Numbered from the stretch's first letter, positions 25,394 through 35,170 are shown. The stretch: DNA of 64,000 bases from Kineococcus sp. TRM81007 (GCF_022669155.1 NZ_JALBVB010000041.1:1-64000), one strand, 5' to 3'. Made by a program: numbers and translations. The notes: generated by a model not told the origin, from the letters alone.

Positions 25394-27619
25394 TTAGCCA
25401 TCCTTTGCGTTAACGCGCCCATTGACAAGCAGTTCGGACAAGGCATACTGCATTTCAGGCGTCAGTTCGGGAATTTTTAGACTGACCACATCGACGCCCG
25501 CAAATGCCACATCAGGGCGTCCATGTACGCGAATGGTCACGGATCCTCTGCCTCCGGGCTGGCTGATCGCTACAATGCACTGGCGCTTAGAAATCTCCAG
25601 GGCGGCATCGAGCTTCTTGTCGGTAGTCCGTGCGGCAGCCAGGCGACTGTCACTGAAGTCCAGATAGAGCAGGGATGCGCCGACCCATAGCAACCTCAAA
25701 GTATGTCCAGAATTTTTGGTCACCTCGGCATCCAACTCGTCGAGCGTGGCGCTCAGTCTGCCTTCCCAATCTGCATCTCGAGAGAGAAGAATCGCCATTG
25801 CCGTTGTCCAGTGTTTGCGCTGCGAGGCGTTAATGTCGTTGATTAGGGCCCTTAGGCGTTGGGGCATGCGGAGAGCTGGGGGTGGCTCCTCGATCCCTTG
25901 GGATCTCTTCTCTCGCCATACATAAATCGACTGAAACTTCGATTCCACTGGCTTCTTTGGGTCGCTCTTTCGCCACTCGAGCCCGAAGTTTTGAGCAGTC
26001 TCTAGAGTCGCGGTCGACTGCCCTAGTCGTGAGCTCAAATATATGCTGAGAAGCCCAGCTTCGTCCTCCCAGAAGATGCTCCCGGTGCGGGCCCAGTACT
26101 GTCTTTGCAAGAAATAGTTCTGCAAGTAGGGGCCCCTCAATACCTGACATACGGTCAGCAAGTCCGTCAAGCCGAAAGAGATGGGAGTCGCGGCATCACT
26201 TCGCATCGGACGCCCCCGCAGCCTGCCGAGCATGGAGGGGAAACTACTCATCACCCCCAGATCATCAAGAGTCACGACGGCTTGAACAGTTAAAGGTGCA
26301 TTTAGGGCGGCGGCCAATGATCTACGCTCCTGGCGACTGAGCGGATTATTTTCCTTGTCGCGGAACTCAATACCATGCGAGCCATGGCTTTTCCAAGCCT
26401 CGGCGAAGCGCTGTAGCTGAGAGCTTGGTTTCCGTGCTAGCTCATCCAGCGAGTTGCTGACGGATTTTTGATCCGTCATCGAAAATACTCCCGACTTGCA
26501 TTCCGCGACAAGCAAGAAGTCATCTACATGGGCAATTACATCGAGCTCGCCAAGTCTGAGCCCGCTGCTAAGGTCGTGATAACTGATTCCGGCCCATATC
26601 TTCGACTGTCTTCCTAGTCCATCCTTCAAATAGGCGCTGACCGCCGCTTCGAGAGAGCTCGCTCGCTCTTCGAGAATTAAAGGACCTCGAGAGTCCGACT
26701 TGGCTGCATCCTTAATGGTCGCTGCTATGAGGCACTCCAGTGCATACGGCAACATATAAGGCCCGAAGCAGTACCACTCTCCCGATGCCTGATCGTGACG
26801 CATGGGCAACAAGACTTGCTGAGTTAAGTGATACGGATCTGTCAAGTATTCTAGGGTTAGGTCAATGGGTTCCTTCAGGATTGGTTCAGATAGGGCGTAG
26901 AGGAGATTCTCAATCTGCCCCATGTGAAGCGCGTAGTCACCTCCGTGAGCCATTCTCAGTGCATACGTGGTCATCTGGTGGACTTGTTGTAAGTTCACCT
27001 TGAAGGAGTCTTGAGCGTTGGTTTTATCCTCGGTCGAGGGCCCATAGAGGACCGCCGCCGCCACGGCTTCGATAATTCTGATCGCAACAACCGAAGTTAC
27101 CCCGAGACAATCCTCGATCAGGTACTCGCTTGCTGTGATCTCGGAGGCCAACTGGTTCGGATGTGTAAAGAAGTGAGCGCCGTATCCTAGGCGCACACCA
27201 ATTGAGTCAAATAGGTCATTTATGCTCCGAGGCACCACAGTGGTTGGGCCGATGAACTTGTGCAGGGCGTCCGCTGTGGCCGATTCGCCCACGAGATGCA
27301 GGTCAACGCGGCGTATGGCGTCGCTCACGAATGCTAGGCCCTCGAGAACCGTTGCGGCTTGCTTGGCCCGTCCAGGCTCCGAAGGAGCGGCTAGTCGTCG
27401 AACTCCACTTGATACGAGCCGCATAGCCATGAAGCTCGCCGACACGTGCGGCCCTTGGATATTGGCGGCAACATCGAATGGATTTACGTCTGAAAAATCC
27501 TCAACGAGCTCCCTGAACAGTCTCTTCTGCTCGATGACGAGATTGCGACGCAACTGCCCAAGCTCCGCGCGGCTCAAGGTCGGGGCATCCGTCATGGTCT
27601 GATGATGGCGCATCGACAC
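25394..27619 (-). CDS. Large protein with PD-(D/E)xK-like nuclease motif
   Basis: 741 residues, not recognised as a named family. The middle (about residues 355-380) contains LGELDVIAHVDDFLLVAECK, matching the Asp...Glu-x-Lys core of PD-(D/E)xK/NERD-like nucleases, preceded by a conserved Glu. The flanks are mostly alpha-helical, without membrane segments. GTG at 27619 has GGAG upstream; ATG 27613 and 27595 are alternatives. Base composition is clearly lower in G+C than the surroundings, and the gene sits alone between IS remnants next to other putative defence genes. DNA-targeting defence is an inference. Confidence 0.6.
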   Translation of the reverse strand: MSMRHHQTMTDAPTLSRAELGQLRRNLVIEQKRLFRELVEDFSDVNPFDVAANIQGPHVSASFMAMRLVSSGVRRLAAPSEPGRAKQAATVLEGLAFVSDAIRRVDLHLVGESATADALHKFIGPTTVVPRSINDLFDSIGVRLGYGAHFFTHPNQLASEITASEYLIEDCLGVTSVVAIRIIEAVAAAVLYGPSTEDKTNAQDSFKVNLQQVHQMTTYALRMAHGGDYALHMGQIENLLYALSEPILKEPIDLTLEYLTDPYHLTQQVLLPMRHDQASGEWYCFGPYMLPYALECLIAATIKDAAKSDSRGPLILEERASSLEAAVSAYLKDGLGRQSKIWAGISYHDLSSGLRLGELDVIAHVDDFLLVAECKSGVFSMTDQKSVSNSLDELARKPSSQLQRFAEAWKSHGSHGIEFRDKENNPLSRQERRSLAAALNAPLTVQAVVTLDDLGVMSSFPSMLGRLRGRPMRSDAATPISFGLTDLLTVCQVLRGPYLQNYFLQRQYWARTGSIFWEDEAGLLSIYLSSRLGQSTATLETAQNFGLEWRKSDPKKPVESKFQSIYVWREKRSQGIEEPPPALRMPQRLRALINDINASQRKHWTTAMAILLSRDADWEGRLSATLDELDAEVTKNSGHTLRLLWVGASLLYLDFSDSRLAAARTTDKKLDAALEISKRQCIVAISQPGGRGSVTIRVHGRPDVAFAGVDVVSLKIPELTPEMQYALSELLVNGRVNAKDG

Positions 27620-27678
27620 TTGAGCTCCACGGAGACCCCAACTGAGCCGTGCACTCTGCGGCTCACCTCCTTCCCATT

Positions 27679-28677
27679 AGTGAGGTTTTCTCATCAGCTT
27701 CTTGACCGCTGACGGCGGCGGTGAGGTGTGGGCGCAGGTCAGAGCGGTGCCAAGGGTGTGGAAGTGGGCTCCCAGGCGGAAGTGGATCTCGCCAAAGCCC
27801 CACCCTTCTCGACCCCGGGAGCCCGCCGTCTCTCGTCGTGCCCGCCTCGACGTTCCCGCGCCCACCCTGCGCACGGTGACCGGCTGGATCGCCGCCGCCC
27901 GCCACGGACGAGACCGACGGCCCTGGCAGCGCGCTGCCACGGTGCACCAGCCGTGCTGCTGGTGCTGCGCTGGCTGCGCCACCGCGCCGGCTCGGCCGAT
28001 CTCGCCCACGACGCGCACGTCTGCATCGCCACGGCGTACCGCTACCTGCACGAGGGCCTCGACGTGATCGCCGCTCACGCCCCGAAGCTGCACGACGTCC
28101 TCCTCGCGGCGCGGCAGACGTACATGACCCACATCTGCCTGGACGGCACCCTCATCCCCACTGACCGGGTCGCCGCCCGCACCGAACGTGGCAACGACTC
28201 CTGACACTCGGGCAAACACCACCGCCACGGCGGCAACGTCCAGGTCCTCGCCGACCCGGCCGGGCACCCCCTGTGGATCTCCGCTGTCCGTCCCGGCGCC
28301 CGCCATGACCTAGCCCGCGCCCGCGAACTCGTCCTGCCCGCGCTTTACCCCTTCTGCCGGCTGGGACCCGACCGGCACAGCCTCCTGCCGGCCCTCGCGG
28401 ACAAGGGATACATCGGTGCCGGGATCGGTGTCCGGGTGCCCTACCGGCGCCTGGCCGGCGGCCAACGCTTGGACCGCACCGCCCGGATCTACAACCGCTG
28501 CCACGCCGACTGCGGGCGCCCGCGGAGCGGGCCATCTGCCTGCTGGTCCACTGGAGGGCCCTGGAGCACGTCACGCTCGACCCGGCCGCCCTTACCAAGA
28601 TCGCAGCCGCCGCGCTCGTCCTCACCCGCCTTGTCCTCACCCGCCTTCAGCTACCAACCCGGGGAGAAAACCTCACT
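27679..28677. mobile_element. Degraded IS5-family element
   Basis: 14-bp perfect inverted repeats AGTGAGGTTTTCTC (27679-27692) and GAGAAAACCTCACT (28664-28677) bound about 1 kb with a broken transposase. The ends are related to those of the IS5-family element at 20347-24547. Confidence 0.82.
27760..28663 (+). pseudogene. IS5-family transposase, several disruptions
   Basis: Homologous blocks: TAYRYLHEGLDVIAAHAPKL, CLDGTLIPTDRVA, then an in-frame stop at 28202 before HSGKHHRHGGNVQVL, LADKGYIGAGIGVRVPYRR, and after a further frameshift near 28515 a C-terminal VHWRALEHVTL-type segment. The N-terminus is degenerate. Nonfunctional. Confidence 0.82.
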
Positions 28678-28782
28678 GTGGCACCACGGGGGAGTGAGCC
28701 AATCCTGTGCGCTCCTCGGCGACTCTACCGGCACGAAAGATGCCCCTCGTGGAAAAGGAAGCGAGCGTGTGCCGGTCCAACG

Positions 28783-30339
28783 TTAAAGCGCTCGGCTACT
28801 GAGTTCCGGGACCTGCCTAGTCAACAGCGCAACGGAGCGACGCCAAAGCAGAAATGCCGGAGACTCATCCAGTGCTGCGCCTAGTCCCTGCGACTCCCAC
28901 ACCTCAGATGCTTGACTCGTCCGATCGTTGCACAGGTCGAACAATTCGCTAAGGCTCATGCTCCTACGTAGCACTCGCCATTCGTCGGCGTCCGCCGAGC
29001 TCAGCAGGACAAGGTTGGCAAGGAGGCCAGCTCTTGAGGGCGCTTCGCTCGTCAAGCCCGTTAGCTCACTTCGACTGAAGAGCAAGCCGTGTAGCGCGTC
29101 TGCTTCCATCAGGGAATCACCGGACAGCAGCGAGCGCGCACCTGCATTGCGCAATAGCAGATCGAAGCCGGTCGCAACAGCAGAGCCAGCGCGACGACTT
29201 CTTTTCACGAAGAGGTCGGGCTCAATGACCTTTCGCACCTCAAGAGTCGGAGCATAGTTGCCGGCGCGCATCTCTCGTACAAGGCGAGTGACGTAGGATT
29301 CGGGCTTGCTCTGGTGCTCCTCGGCGAAGGTCGATCGCCAGAACCATTCCTCTAGCTCTTGGTCAGTAACTGGCGATTGGTACAGCTTCAGCGAGAAGAG
29401 CAACAGTCGCTGAACGTCATACGGGACCTCGCGCATGCCGCGGACTTGTAGGCGTGCCAGGAAGTCCGCCACCCTATCGAGTGCAGACTGCATTTCGGAA
29501 ATTTCTCGCGTGAGTCCATCCGGCCTATTCGACAGTGTTTTTAGCTGCCGAACGTCGCGAGCGTCCAGTGACAACCCTGCTGCGATCGAAAGGCATCGTA
29601 CTAGGAAGTCTTCCGTAATTCCTTCAAGCGGTGTTCCTTGGTACCTCTCCGCGAAGACGTCGAAGGTTTCTTCCAAGTCGAAGCTGGACTGCCATGTCAG
29701 GGCCCGCACGAAGTCGACTGACGACAGTGGGGTTCCGCTACTGTTGACTCTGCGAAAGACCTCCACGACGTCCTCTAGCACCGCATTTGAAATTGCGATG
29801 ATAGGAATTTGGTAGTCCTGGAAGGTGGAATACAACTCCAGGGCTCGCGGCAGGAGCTCCTCGCCATCTTCTAGGTCGGCAATAGCTGCTTGGACATCCA
29901 AAAACCGCCGACTATCGAACAGTGAATCCATGGGGATCTGCCACGGATCTGCCAGTGCGCTGGGTCCGTGCAAGAAGGTCCCGGAGCGTGCGTCGAAGAC
30001 GACTTGATATATCGGATTTGCCTCCGCATTTCGAAGACAGCCGTAGAGGCTCGATAGCCTCTGTGCTCCGTCGAGGACAACTTCAAAGGTTGCGACCGAA
30101 TCGTCTGCAACAGGAAAAGGATCGTGTCGAAAACCCGAAAAATAGTTGTCGCCAGCTTCGACTCGCCAGGTCAGAATACTGCCTATGGGGTATCCCCTCT
30201 GGATGCTGCCCAGCAGCTCGATGACGTCTCGCTCATCCCAGACGAAGTGACGTTGAAAACGCGGAATCCTGAGTGCAGTTCGAGCGATTTGGCGGAGTAC
30301 GATATTCAGGTACTGTGCCCGCGGCTCAGGATTGTCCAT
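28783..30339 (-). CDS. DUF262 (ParB-like/GmrS-type) protein with degenerate HNH end
   Basis: 518 residues. The DUF262 core shows IPRFQRHFVWDERDVIELL (about 24-42) and LDGAQRLSSLYG, a variant of the usual DGQQR. A helical region follows. Near the C-terminus (about 410-455) ALHGLLFSRSEL and ANLVLLSSADADEW align by pattern with the HNH/DUF1524 block (HHIFP and NLxxL), but only one His and the Asn remain, so nuclease activity looks lost. Its ATG lies 14 nt inside the upstream RelA/SpoT-like gene, so the pair is coupled. Low G+C cargo. Confidence 0.8.
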   Translation of the reverse strand: MDNPEPRAQYLNIVLRQIARTALRIPRFQRHFVWDERDVIELLGSIQRGYPIGSILTWRVEAGDNYFSGFRHDPFPVADDSVATFEVVLDGAQRLSSLYGCLRNAEANPIYQVVFDARSGTFLHGPSALADPWQIPMDSLFDSRRFLDVQAAIADLEDGEELLPRALELYSTFQDYQIPIIAISNAVLEDVVEVFRRVNSSGTPLSSVDFVRALTWQSSFDLEETFDVFAERYQGTPLEGITEDFLVRCLSIAAGLSLDARDVRQLKTLSNRPDGLTREISEMQSALDRVADFLARLQVRGMREVPYDVQRLLLFSLKLYQSPVTDQELEEWFWRSTFAEEHQSKPESYVTRLVREMRAGNYAPTLEVRKVIEPDLFVKRSRRAGSAVATGFDLLLRNAGARSLLSGDSLMEADALHGLLFSRSELTGLTSEAPSRAGLLANLVLLSSADADEWRVLRRSMSLSELFDLCNDRTSQASEVWESQGLGAALDESPAFLLWRRSVALLTRQVPELSSRAL

Positions 30340-31237
30340 TTTCGTAACCCTTCAATCCCAGAAGCCGATTCTTGAGGTCCACGATGGAGGACTCGACGAA
30401 GTGGCCGGCGTGCCCGATGTAGGATGCTAAGAAATCCGGTGATTCAAACTGCCAAGCCAATTTGCGCTTTGCTACGGACTCAAGCTGCCCCGTCCTCTTC
30501 TTCTCATAAAGCAGGTGAGTCAGCTCGCCCAAGGTGTCCTGTGCTTTAGTTAGCACCTTTACTTCGAGTGCCACAGTCGTTTCCTGCCCGTCGTAACCAG
30601 GAACGGGTATTAGGATATAATGGTGACGCGCATGGTACCCCGAGTCTTTCGCATGGAAGCGAATAAAGCGTGGCAGTCCACACTCATTCGTCGCCGCAGA
30701 TATGCGTTCGCTGACGTCGACGACTCCGTCCGCGAATGGAACGACGAATTTTGTGCGAATCAGATCGTCGGCGACTTCATGGGCGCACTCAGGAGTGATC
30801 CATCGTTGCATTGACGCAGGCTTCTTCTGTGCCGATTCCATGATGGTGGGTACGAGTGGCGGCTGCGAGTACTGTGCATTCTCTTCGATGTTAATGCGAT
30901 AGAGCTTGTCGATCACGGAAGGCCACGTCTTCGGAACTATTCGGAAGCTCTGCTCCCCGTTGGCCCATGCCTCGACGCTGCTTATGCTTCCGACTATGCG
31001 CTCGCTCGAGAGCTTCGCGTGGATGTCCAATAGGGCGTCAAAGAACTTAGACTCTTGTACCCCCGACTCGACGCCCGTCATGAACGTTCGGTATCGGCTC
31101 TCCGAGCGGGCGAAGTCTGTTCCTGTCACTCGCCTCAGTTCCGTCAGCATGCTTTGATAGCCAGCTTGACCGACGACCGTCTCCGACGTAATGGCCGTGG
31201 CTTCGTCGGCGTCATCGCTGTCGGGGACGCTGCTCAT
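30326..31237 (-). CDS. RelA/SpoT-like nucleotide pyrophosphokinase-domain protein
   Basis: 303 residues. The region about 150-265 follows the alarmone-synthetase pattern: ADDLIRTKFVVPFADGVVDV matches the strand carrying the metal-binding Asp, AKDSGYHARHHYILI matches the GYRSxH nucleotide-stacking loop, and VALEVKVLTKAQDTLGELTH matches ExQxRT with the following His. The Gln and Arg of ExQxRT are Lys and Leu here, so substrate or activity may differ from (p)ppGpp synthesis. No HD hydrolase domain. First gene of a two-gene operon with a DUF262 protein; a toxSAS-like effector role is inferred. Confidence 0.65.
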   Translation of the reverse strand: MSSVPDSDDADEATAITSETVVGQAGYQSMLTELRRVTGTDFARSESRYRTFMTGVESGVQESKFFDALLDIHAKLSSERIVGSISSVEAWANGEQSFRIVPKTWPSVIDKLYRINIEENAQYSQPPLVPTIMESAQKKPASMQRWITPECAHEVADDLIRTKFVVPFADGVVDVSERISAATNECGLPRFIRFHAKDSGYHARHHYILIPVPGYDGQETTVALEVKVLTKAQDTLGELTHLLYEKKRTGQLESVAKRKLAWQFESPDFLASYIGHAGHFVESSIVDLKNRLLGLKGYENGQS

Positions 31238-31418
31238 TGCCAGCAGTCTGCCCTGCTACAGGTCACCTGTCAGCCAAACGGGATGGCCGACGTTGCCGAC
31301 CGTGGTGGCGTCGTCGGGCGCATCCGGGCCGCGCTAACGCCCTCGTCTGGCCCTGAGGTCGTGAAGCTGGAGCTCGGCGGGAACCGCATCGCCTCCGTGG
31401 GTGTGAGCTGGTGCAGAT

Positions 31419-32002
31419 GTGGCAGGTTCAACAGCGGCGGATGGCGGCTGGTCACAGGACGTGGCACGCACGGAGCACTCCGGCGGTAGTTACGACGCGG
31501 TGAAGTTCGCCGTCGCCCTGTTCACCGTCCTCGCCTTGTCCGGCACCGCTGGAGCGGTCCGCGCCTGGCTGGCGATCTGGAGTCTCCTGCTGACCCTGGC
31601 CGGTGCGTTACTCGTCGTGGTGCTGACCTGGCGGGTCGTGGCACTGCGCCGGAGCACTCGCCGGCTCGCAGCGCACCAGGACGCGCTGGACCGCCAACTT
31701 GCCACTACCGACGGCATAAGCGGGCTTGACTTCGAGCAGGTGGTGGCCCGGTTGCTGCATCGCGACGGGTGGCACCAGGTCAGCGACAACGCTGGAGCCG
31801 GTGACCTCGGCGTCGACGTCAGCGCTCGCCACCCCGTTGATCACGCCCTGTATGTCACCATCAGCTCCTACTCCCGCCCCGCGCAGGCTCTGGCCGCCAG
31901 CAGCGGCGCGTGCACCTGCTCGACCGCCGGGACCTGGCGGCCTGGATGGCCGGTAAGCCACTGACGGTAGGTACCAACGGCAGGTCCACGGCGCCTCGCT
32001 GA
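31419..32002 (+). pseudogene. Membrane-anchored Mrr-type nuclease, disrupted
   Basis: Two hydrophobic helices (about residues 27-70) precede an Mrr-like start, GLDFEQVVARLLHRDGWHQV and GAGDLGVDVSAR, which supplies the nuclease Asp. The expected QxK strand is missing because the sequence jumps to TISSYSRPAQALA. The C-terminal VHLLDRRDLAAWMAG is in another frame. Internal deletion plus frameshift; inactive. Confidence 0.75.
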
Positions 32003-32057
32003 TGTCATGTGGCGACACGGTCGTGACGACCGCGTTAGGTACTGACGCCGCGACACG

Positions 32058-32513
32058 GTGGCAATCTCATCTGGGGCCTTACAGGCGGCAGGAGCAGATG
32101 CCGATGTTCTGGCGGTGATCCCCGACCAGGCCCTCGCACCAGTCCCTGCGCAGGGCGCCCAGGAGGTCCCGACGGAGCCGGTGGCGCGGCTGCTGCCGAG
32201 CGAGGCGCGCGACATGGTGCCCTCAGCGGTGCGCTGGGCCCAGGCCGTGCACACCGCGGTAGGAGCGGTGCCGCGGCAGGTGATGCTGCGCCCGGCACGC
32301 GAATCGATGAGCGCGATCGTCTGGGCGCTGGCCGCGGCGGCGGACTTCGAGGACCGCATCCCGCCGACCTTCACCGCCGCGGTGCTGGCCCGCGAGGCGG
32401 GTGTGGGGGCGAGGGTGTGGCAAAAGCGCACCGCATGGCTGCGCGAGCACGGCTGGCTCGAGCACGACGGCGACCACGCCTGGTCCGGATGGCGGCTGCG
32501 GATGCCGGCATGA
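32058..32513 (+). CDS. Hypothetical winged-helix-like protein
   Basis: 151 residues. The C-terminal half has FTAAVLAREAGVGARVWQKR and AWLREHGWLEHD, which reads as a winged helix with a wing near the end. No ligand or enzyme motif. GTG start without a strong ribosome-binding site, so the N-terminus is uncertain. Possibly an element regulator. Confidence 0.5.
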   Translation: MAISSGALQAAGADADVLAVIPDQALAPVPAQGAQEVPTEPVARLLPSEARDMVPSAVRWAQAVHTAVGAVPRQVMLRPARESMSAIVWALAAAADFEDRIPPTFTAAVLAREAGVGARVWQKRTAWLREHGWLEHDGDHAWSGWRLRMPA

Positions 32514-32576
32514 GCACCCACGACGTCAGGAGCACCCACACCGTGACGTCCGAGAGCGGGGGATGGTGAGGCGGGC

Positions 32577-32792
32577 ATGAGGCGCGGGCACGAGCACCCC
32601 GAGGGCCGCCGGCCCTTCACCCTGGAGCAGACCCACGCCTTCCCACATCAGGTGTGCCCCACCTGCGGGCAGTGCAGCGAGTGGTGGACCTGGTGGCGCC
32701 ACCAGGGCGACGGCGCCTGGTACCTGGCGGTGGGGCACTGCCCGCAGTGCGACCGTACGAGCACAGAGCCGGAGGACCGGACACCCGGGTAG
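32577..32792 (+). CDS. Small zinc-ribbon protein
   Basis: 71 residues with two CxxC pairs, CPTCG (about 29-33) and CPQCD (about 57-61), separated by a Trp-rich stretch EWWTWWRHQGDGAWYLAVGH. This is the pattern of a single zinc ribbon. ATG start with GGTGAGG upstream. Function unknown. Confidence 0.6.
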   Translation: MRRGHEHPEGRRPFTLEQTHAFPHQVCPTCGQCSEWWTWWRHQGDGAWYLAVGHCPQCDRTSTEPEDRTPG

Positions 32793-32849
32793 AGCGCATC
32801 CCTGGACGCGTTCGGCCCGTGCAGGATCGAGTGGCAGGAGCCAGCCCGC

Positions 32850-34007
32850 ATGAAGCCCAGCAGCCCGCTCCACGGGCCGGACACCGGGCGCGAGGCCGCC
32901 ATGGCCACCGCGCGACCGGCCACGGCCCGGTCGGCCACGGTGCGACCGGCCACGCTGCGATCGGCTGCAGCCGGCAGGCGGTGGCACCGGGCCGGGCGGG
33001 CACTGCTCAGCACGGCCGCTCTCACGCTCGTGGTGGCCTGTGCACCCGCCCCGGAGCAGCCGCAGGAAGCCGCGGGCGCGAGCACCTCGAGCACTTCCGC
33101 GTCCCCGGCACCGGCGGCATCGACGGCGACGACACCGTCCGCCTCGCCCAGCACCGCGCCCCCTGCACAGACGAACACTGCGGAGGACGGCACCGCGCTG
33201 GCGGGTACGGCCCTGGCGCTGCTGGACACGCTGCAGGTCAAGGGCCGCGCCCCGAAGACCGGCTACTCGCGCGAGGCCTTCGGCGACGGCTGGGTCGACA
33301 CCGACCACAACGGCTGCGACACGAGGAACGACGTCCTGGCCCGCGACCTGGACGCCGAGACGTTCAAGCCCGGCACCCGCGACTGCGTCGTGGCCACCGG
33401 CACCCTGGCCGACCCCTACAGCGGCACCACCATCGCCTTCACCCGCGGGCAGGACACCTCCTCCGACGTGCAGATCGACCACGTCGTGGCCCTCTCGGAC
33501 GCCTGGCAGAAGGGCGCGCAGCAGTGGGACGACGCCACGCGGGTCGCCTTCGCCAACGACGGCCTGGAGTTGCTGGCCGTGGACGGGCCACTGAACGGAC
33601 AGAAGGGCGATGGGGACGCGGCCACCTGGCTGCCGCCGAACCGTGCTTACCGGTGCAGCTACGTGGCGAGGCAGGTGGCCATCAAGGCCACCTGGGGCCT
33701 GTGGGTCACTGCTGCGGAGAAGGACGCCATCGCCGCCGTCCTGGCCACCTGCCCGCAGCAGCCGGTGCCCACCACCGTCACCGCGCCCGCCCAGCCCACC
33801 GCCACTGCCACTGCCACTGCCACTGCCCAACCCTCCGCCGACGCGCAGCCCTCCGCCGACGTGCCCGAGCCGGCACCGGCTGACGAGGCCGTCTCCTACG
33901 CCAACTGCGACGCGGTGCGCGCTGCCGGTGCGGATCCGATCCGCACCGGTGAGCCCGGCTACAGCCGCCAGCTGGACCGCGACGGAGACGGCATCGGCTG
34001 CGAGTAG
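32850..34007 (+). CDS. Secreted HNH nuclease lipoprotein with Excalibur domain
   Basis: 385 residues. A long basic N-terminus leads to a signal sequence ending in lipobox LVVAC (Cys about residue 64; ATG 32901 is an alternative start). A Ser/Thr/Pro linker follows, then an HNH/DUF1524-type domain with VQIDHVVALSDAWQKG, NDGLELLAVDGPLNGQKGD and the late CSYVARQVAIK. After another Thr/Ala repeat linker, a C-terminal Excalibur calcium-binding-like module ends DRDGDGIGCE. Predicted extracellular nuclease on the cell surface. The Excalibur module is duplicated in the gene at 34514. Confidence 0.88.
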   Translation: MKPSSPLHGPDTGREAAMATARPATARSATVRPATLRSAAAGRRWHRAGRALLSTAALTLVVACAPAPEQPQEAAGASTSSTSASPAPAASTATTPSASPSTAPPAQTNTAEDGTALAGTALALLDTLQVKGRAPKTGYSREAFGDGWVDTDHNGCDTRNDVLARDLDAETFKPGTRDCVVATGTLADPYSGTTIAFTRGQDTSSDVQIDHVVALSDAWQKGAQQWDDATRVAFANDGLELLAVDGPLNGQKGDGDAATWLPPNRAYRCSYVARQVAIKATWGLWVTAAEKDAIAAVLATCPQQPVPTTVTAPAQPTATATATATAQPSADAQPSADVPEPAPADEAVSYANCDAVRAAGADPIRTGEPGYSRQLDRDGDGIGCE

Positions 34008-34226
34008 GACCGCGCGCTCACCTCGCGCTGGTGCGCTCAGCGAGGTGGGGCACGTGGTGGTGAGCGTGGCGATCAAGATCGCGCCGTGGTGGCGCGCCAG
34101 CGCGCACAGGGCGGTGCGGCGACTTCGCTGAAGTTGCCCCACCGCAACGGTGTGGCTGTGAGACTGCGGTGAGCACGAGCAGCACCGCCAGCAGCACGGC
34201 ACGCGATCGAGACGCGATGGAGCGGC

Positions 34227-34517
34227 ATGTCCCACCCAGCACCGCCCGCCCGACCCCGGCGGGCCGGGTTCGTCCTGGCCACCATCGCGGTGGGTCTGCT
34301 CGCGGCCCTGGTCGGCTGCACCGCCGGCTTCGCCGCCACCAGCCCTGATGCCGGTCCCACCCCGACCACCACGGTGACCGCCACGCCCTCGCCGGCGGCG
34401 ACGGTGACGGTGACGGTGACGCCGCCGGCGGCCACGACCACCGTGCCGGCCCCACCCGTGGTGATCACCCCGCCGGTGCAGACCATCACCCCGCCGGCTG
34501 TGACGGTGACGCGATGA
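34227..34517 (+). CDS. Small Thr/Pro-rich lipoprotein
   Basis: 96 residues: a signal sequence with lipobox ALVGC (Cys about 31), then an extended Thr/Val/Pro repeat region (TVTVTVTPPAATTT). No folded domain. Overlaps the next gene by ATGA, so it is in an operon with the Excalibur protein. Likely surface spacer or stalk; function unknown. Confidence 0.65.
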   Translation: MSHPAPPARPRRAGFVLATIAVGLLAALVGCTAGFAATSPDAGPTPTTTVTATPSPAATVTVTVTPPAATTTVPAPPVVITPPVQTITPPAVTVTR

Positions 34518-34954
34518 CCCGCGCCCGCAAGCTCACCCTGGCCGGTGTCGGCGTCGGCTGCCTGGTCCTCTTCGGTGCCTGCGGCGCCGGCCTGGGCGCC
34601 CTGGGCGATGACGCGCCCACCCCGGCGGTCACGCGCACCGTGGCCGCCTCCCCGCTGCCGACGGTGACGAGCACCGCTGCTGCCGAGCCGGTGGTGATCA
34701 CTGCACCGCCGGAAACGAGCACCGCACCGGCGCCGCCGCCGGTGACCGCCCCGGCGCCCACGGTCTACGTCGACGCTCCCGCCGCACCCGAAGCCGGCGG
34801 TGACTCCGGCAGCGGCTCAGGCTCCGGTGGTGGGGCGGTGTACTACGCCAACTGCACCGCGGTGCGTGCTGCTGGTGCGGACCCAATCCGGGCGGGGGAT
34901 CCCGGCTACAGCAGCAAGCTCGACCGCGACGGCGACGGGATCGGCTGCGAGTAG
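34514..34954 (+). CDS. Excalibur-domain lipoprotein
   Basis: 146 residues. Signal sequence with lipobox LFGAC (Cys about 23), a Thr/Pro/Ala linker and Ser-Gly run, then an Excalibur module with YYANCTAVRAAGADPIRAGD and terminal DRDGDGIGCE. The module is about 80% identical in DNA to the end of the HNH protein at 32850, so one arose from the other by duplication. Confidence 0.8.
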   Translation: MTRARKLTLAGVGVGCLVLFGACGAGLGALGDDAPTPAVTRTVAASPLPTVTSTAAAEPVVITAPPETSTAPAPPPVTAPAPTVYVDAPAAPEAGGDSGSGSGSGGGAVYYANCTAVRAAGADPIRAGDPGYSSKLDRDGDGIGCE

Positions 34955-35170
34955 ACGGTGCGAAGCGCACGCCCATCGTTCTCGCCCGTGCGCACGCCGA
35001 CAGCGCGGTGAACTCATGCGCGTCGCAGGGACGAGGAGTTGGTGGATCCACGAGGGCATCGATCAGAATCCGGAGCTTGACCCGGTTCCCCGGACAGGTT
35101 GATCATGATCCACTTCTCCGGACTCGCGTGTCGAGAGACGGCACCACTCGGACACCCGAGAAGATCACTC

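Noticed and set aside
33796-33840. Short tandem repeats considered as CRISPR or minisatellite
   Set aside because: They are repeated ACTGCC codons for the Thr/Ala linker of the HNH lipoprotein, without spacers.
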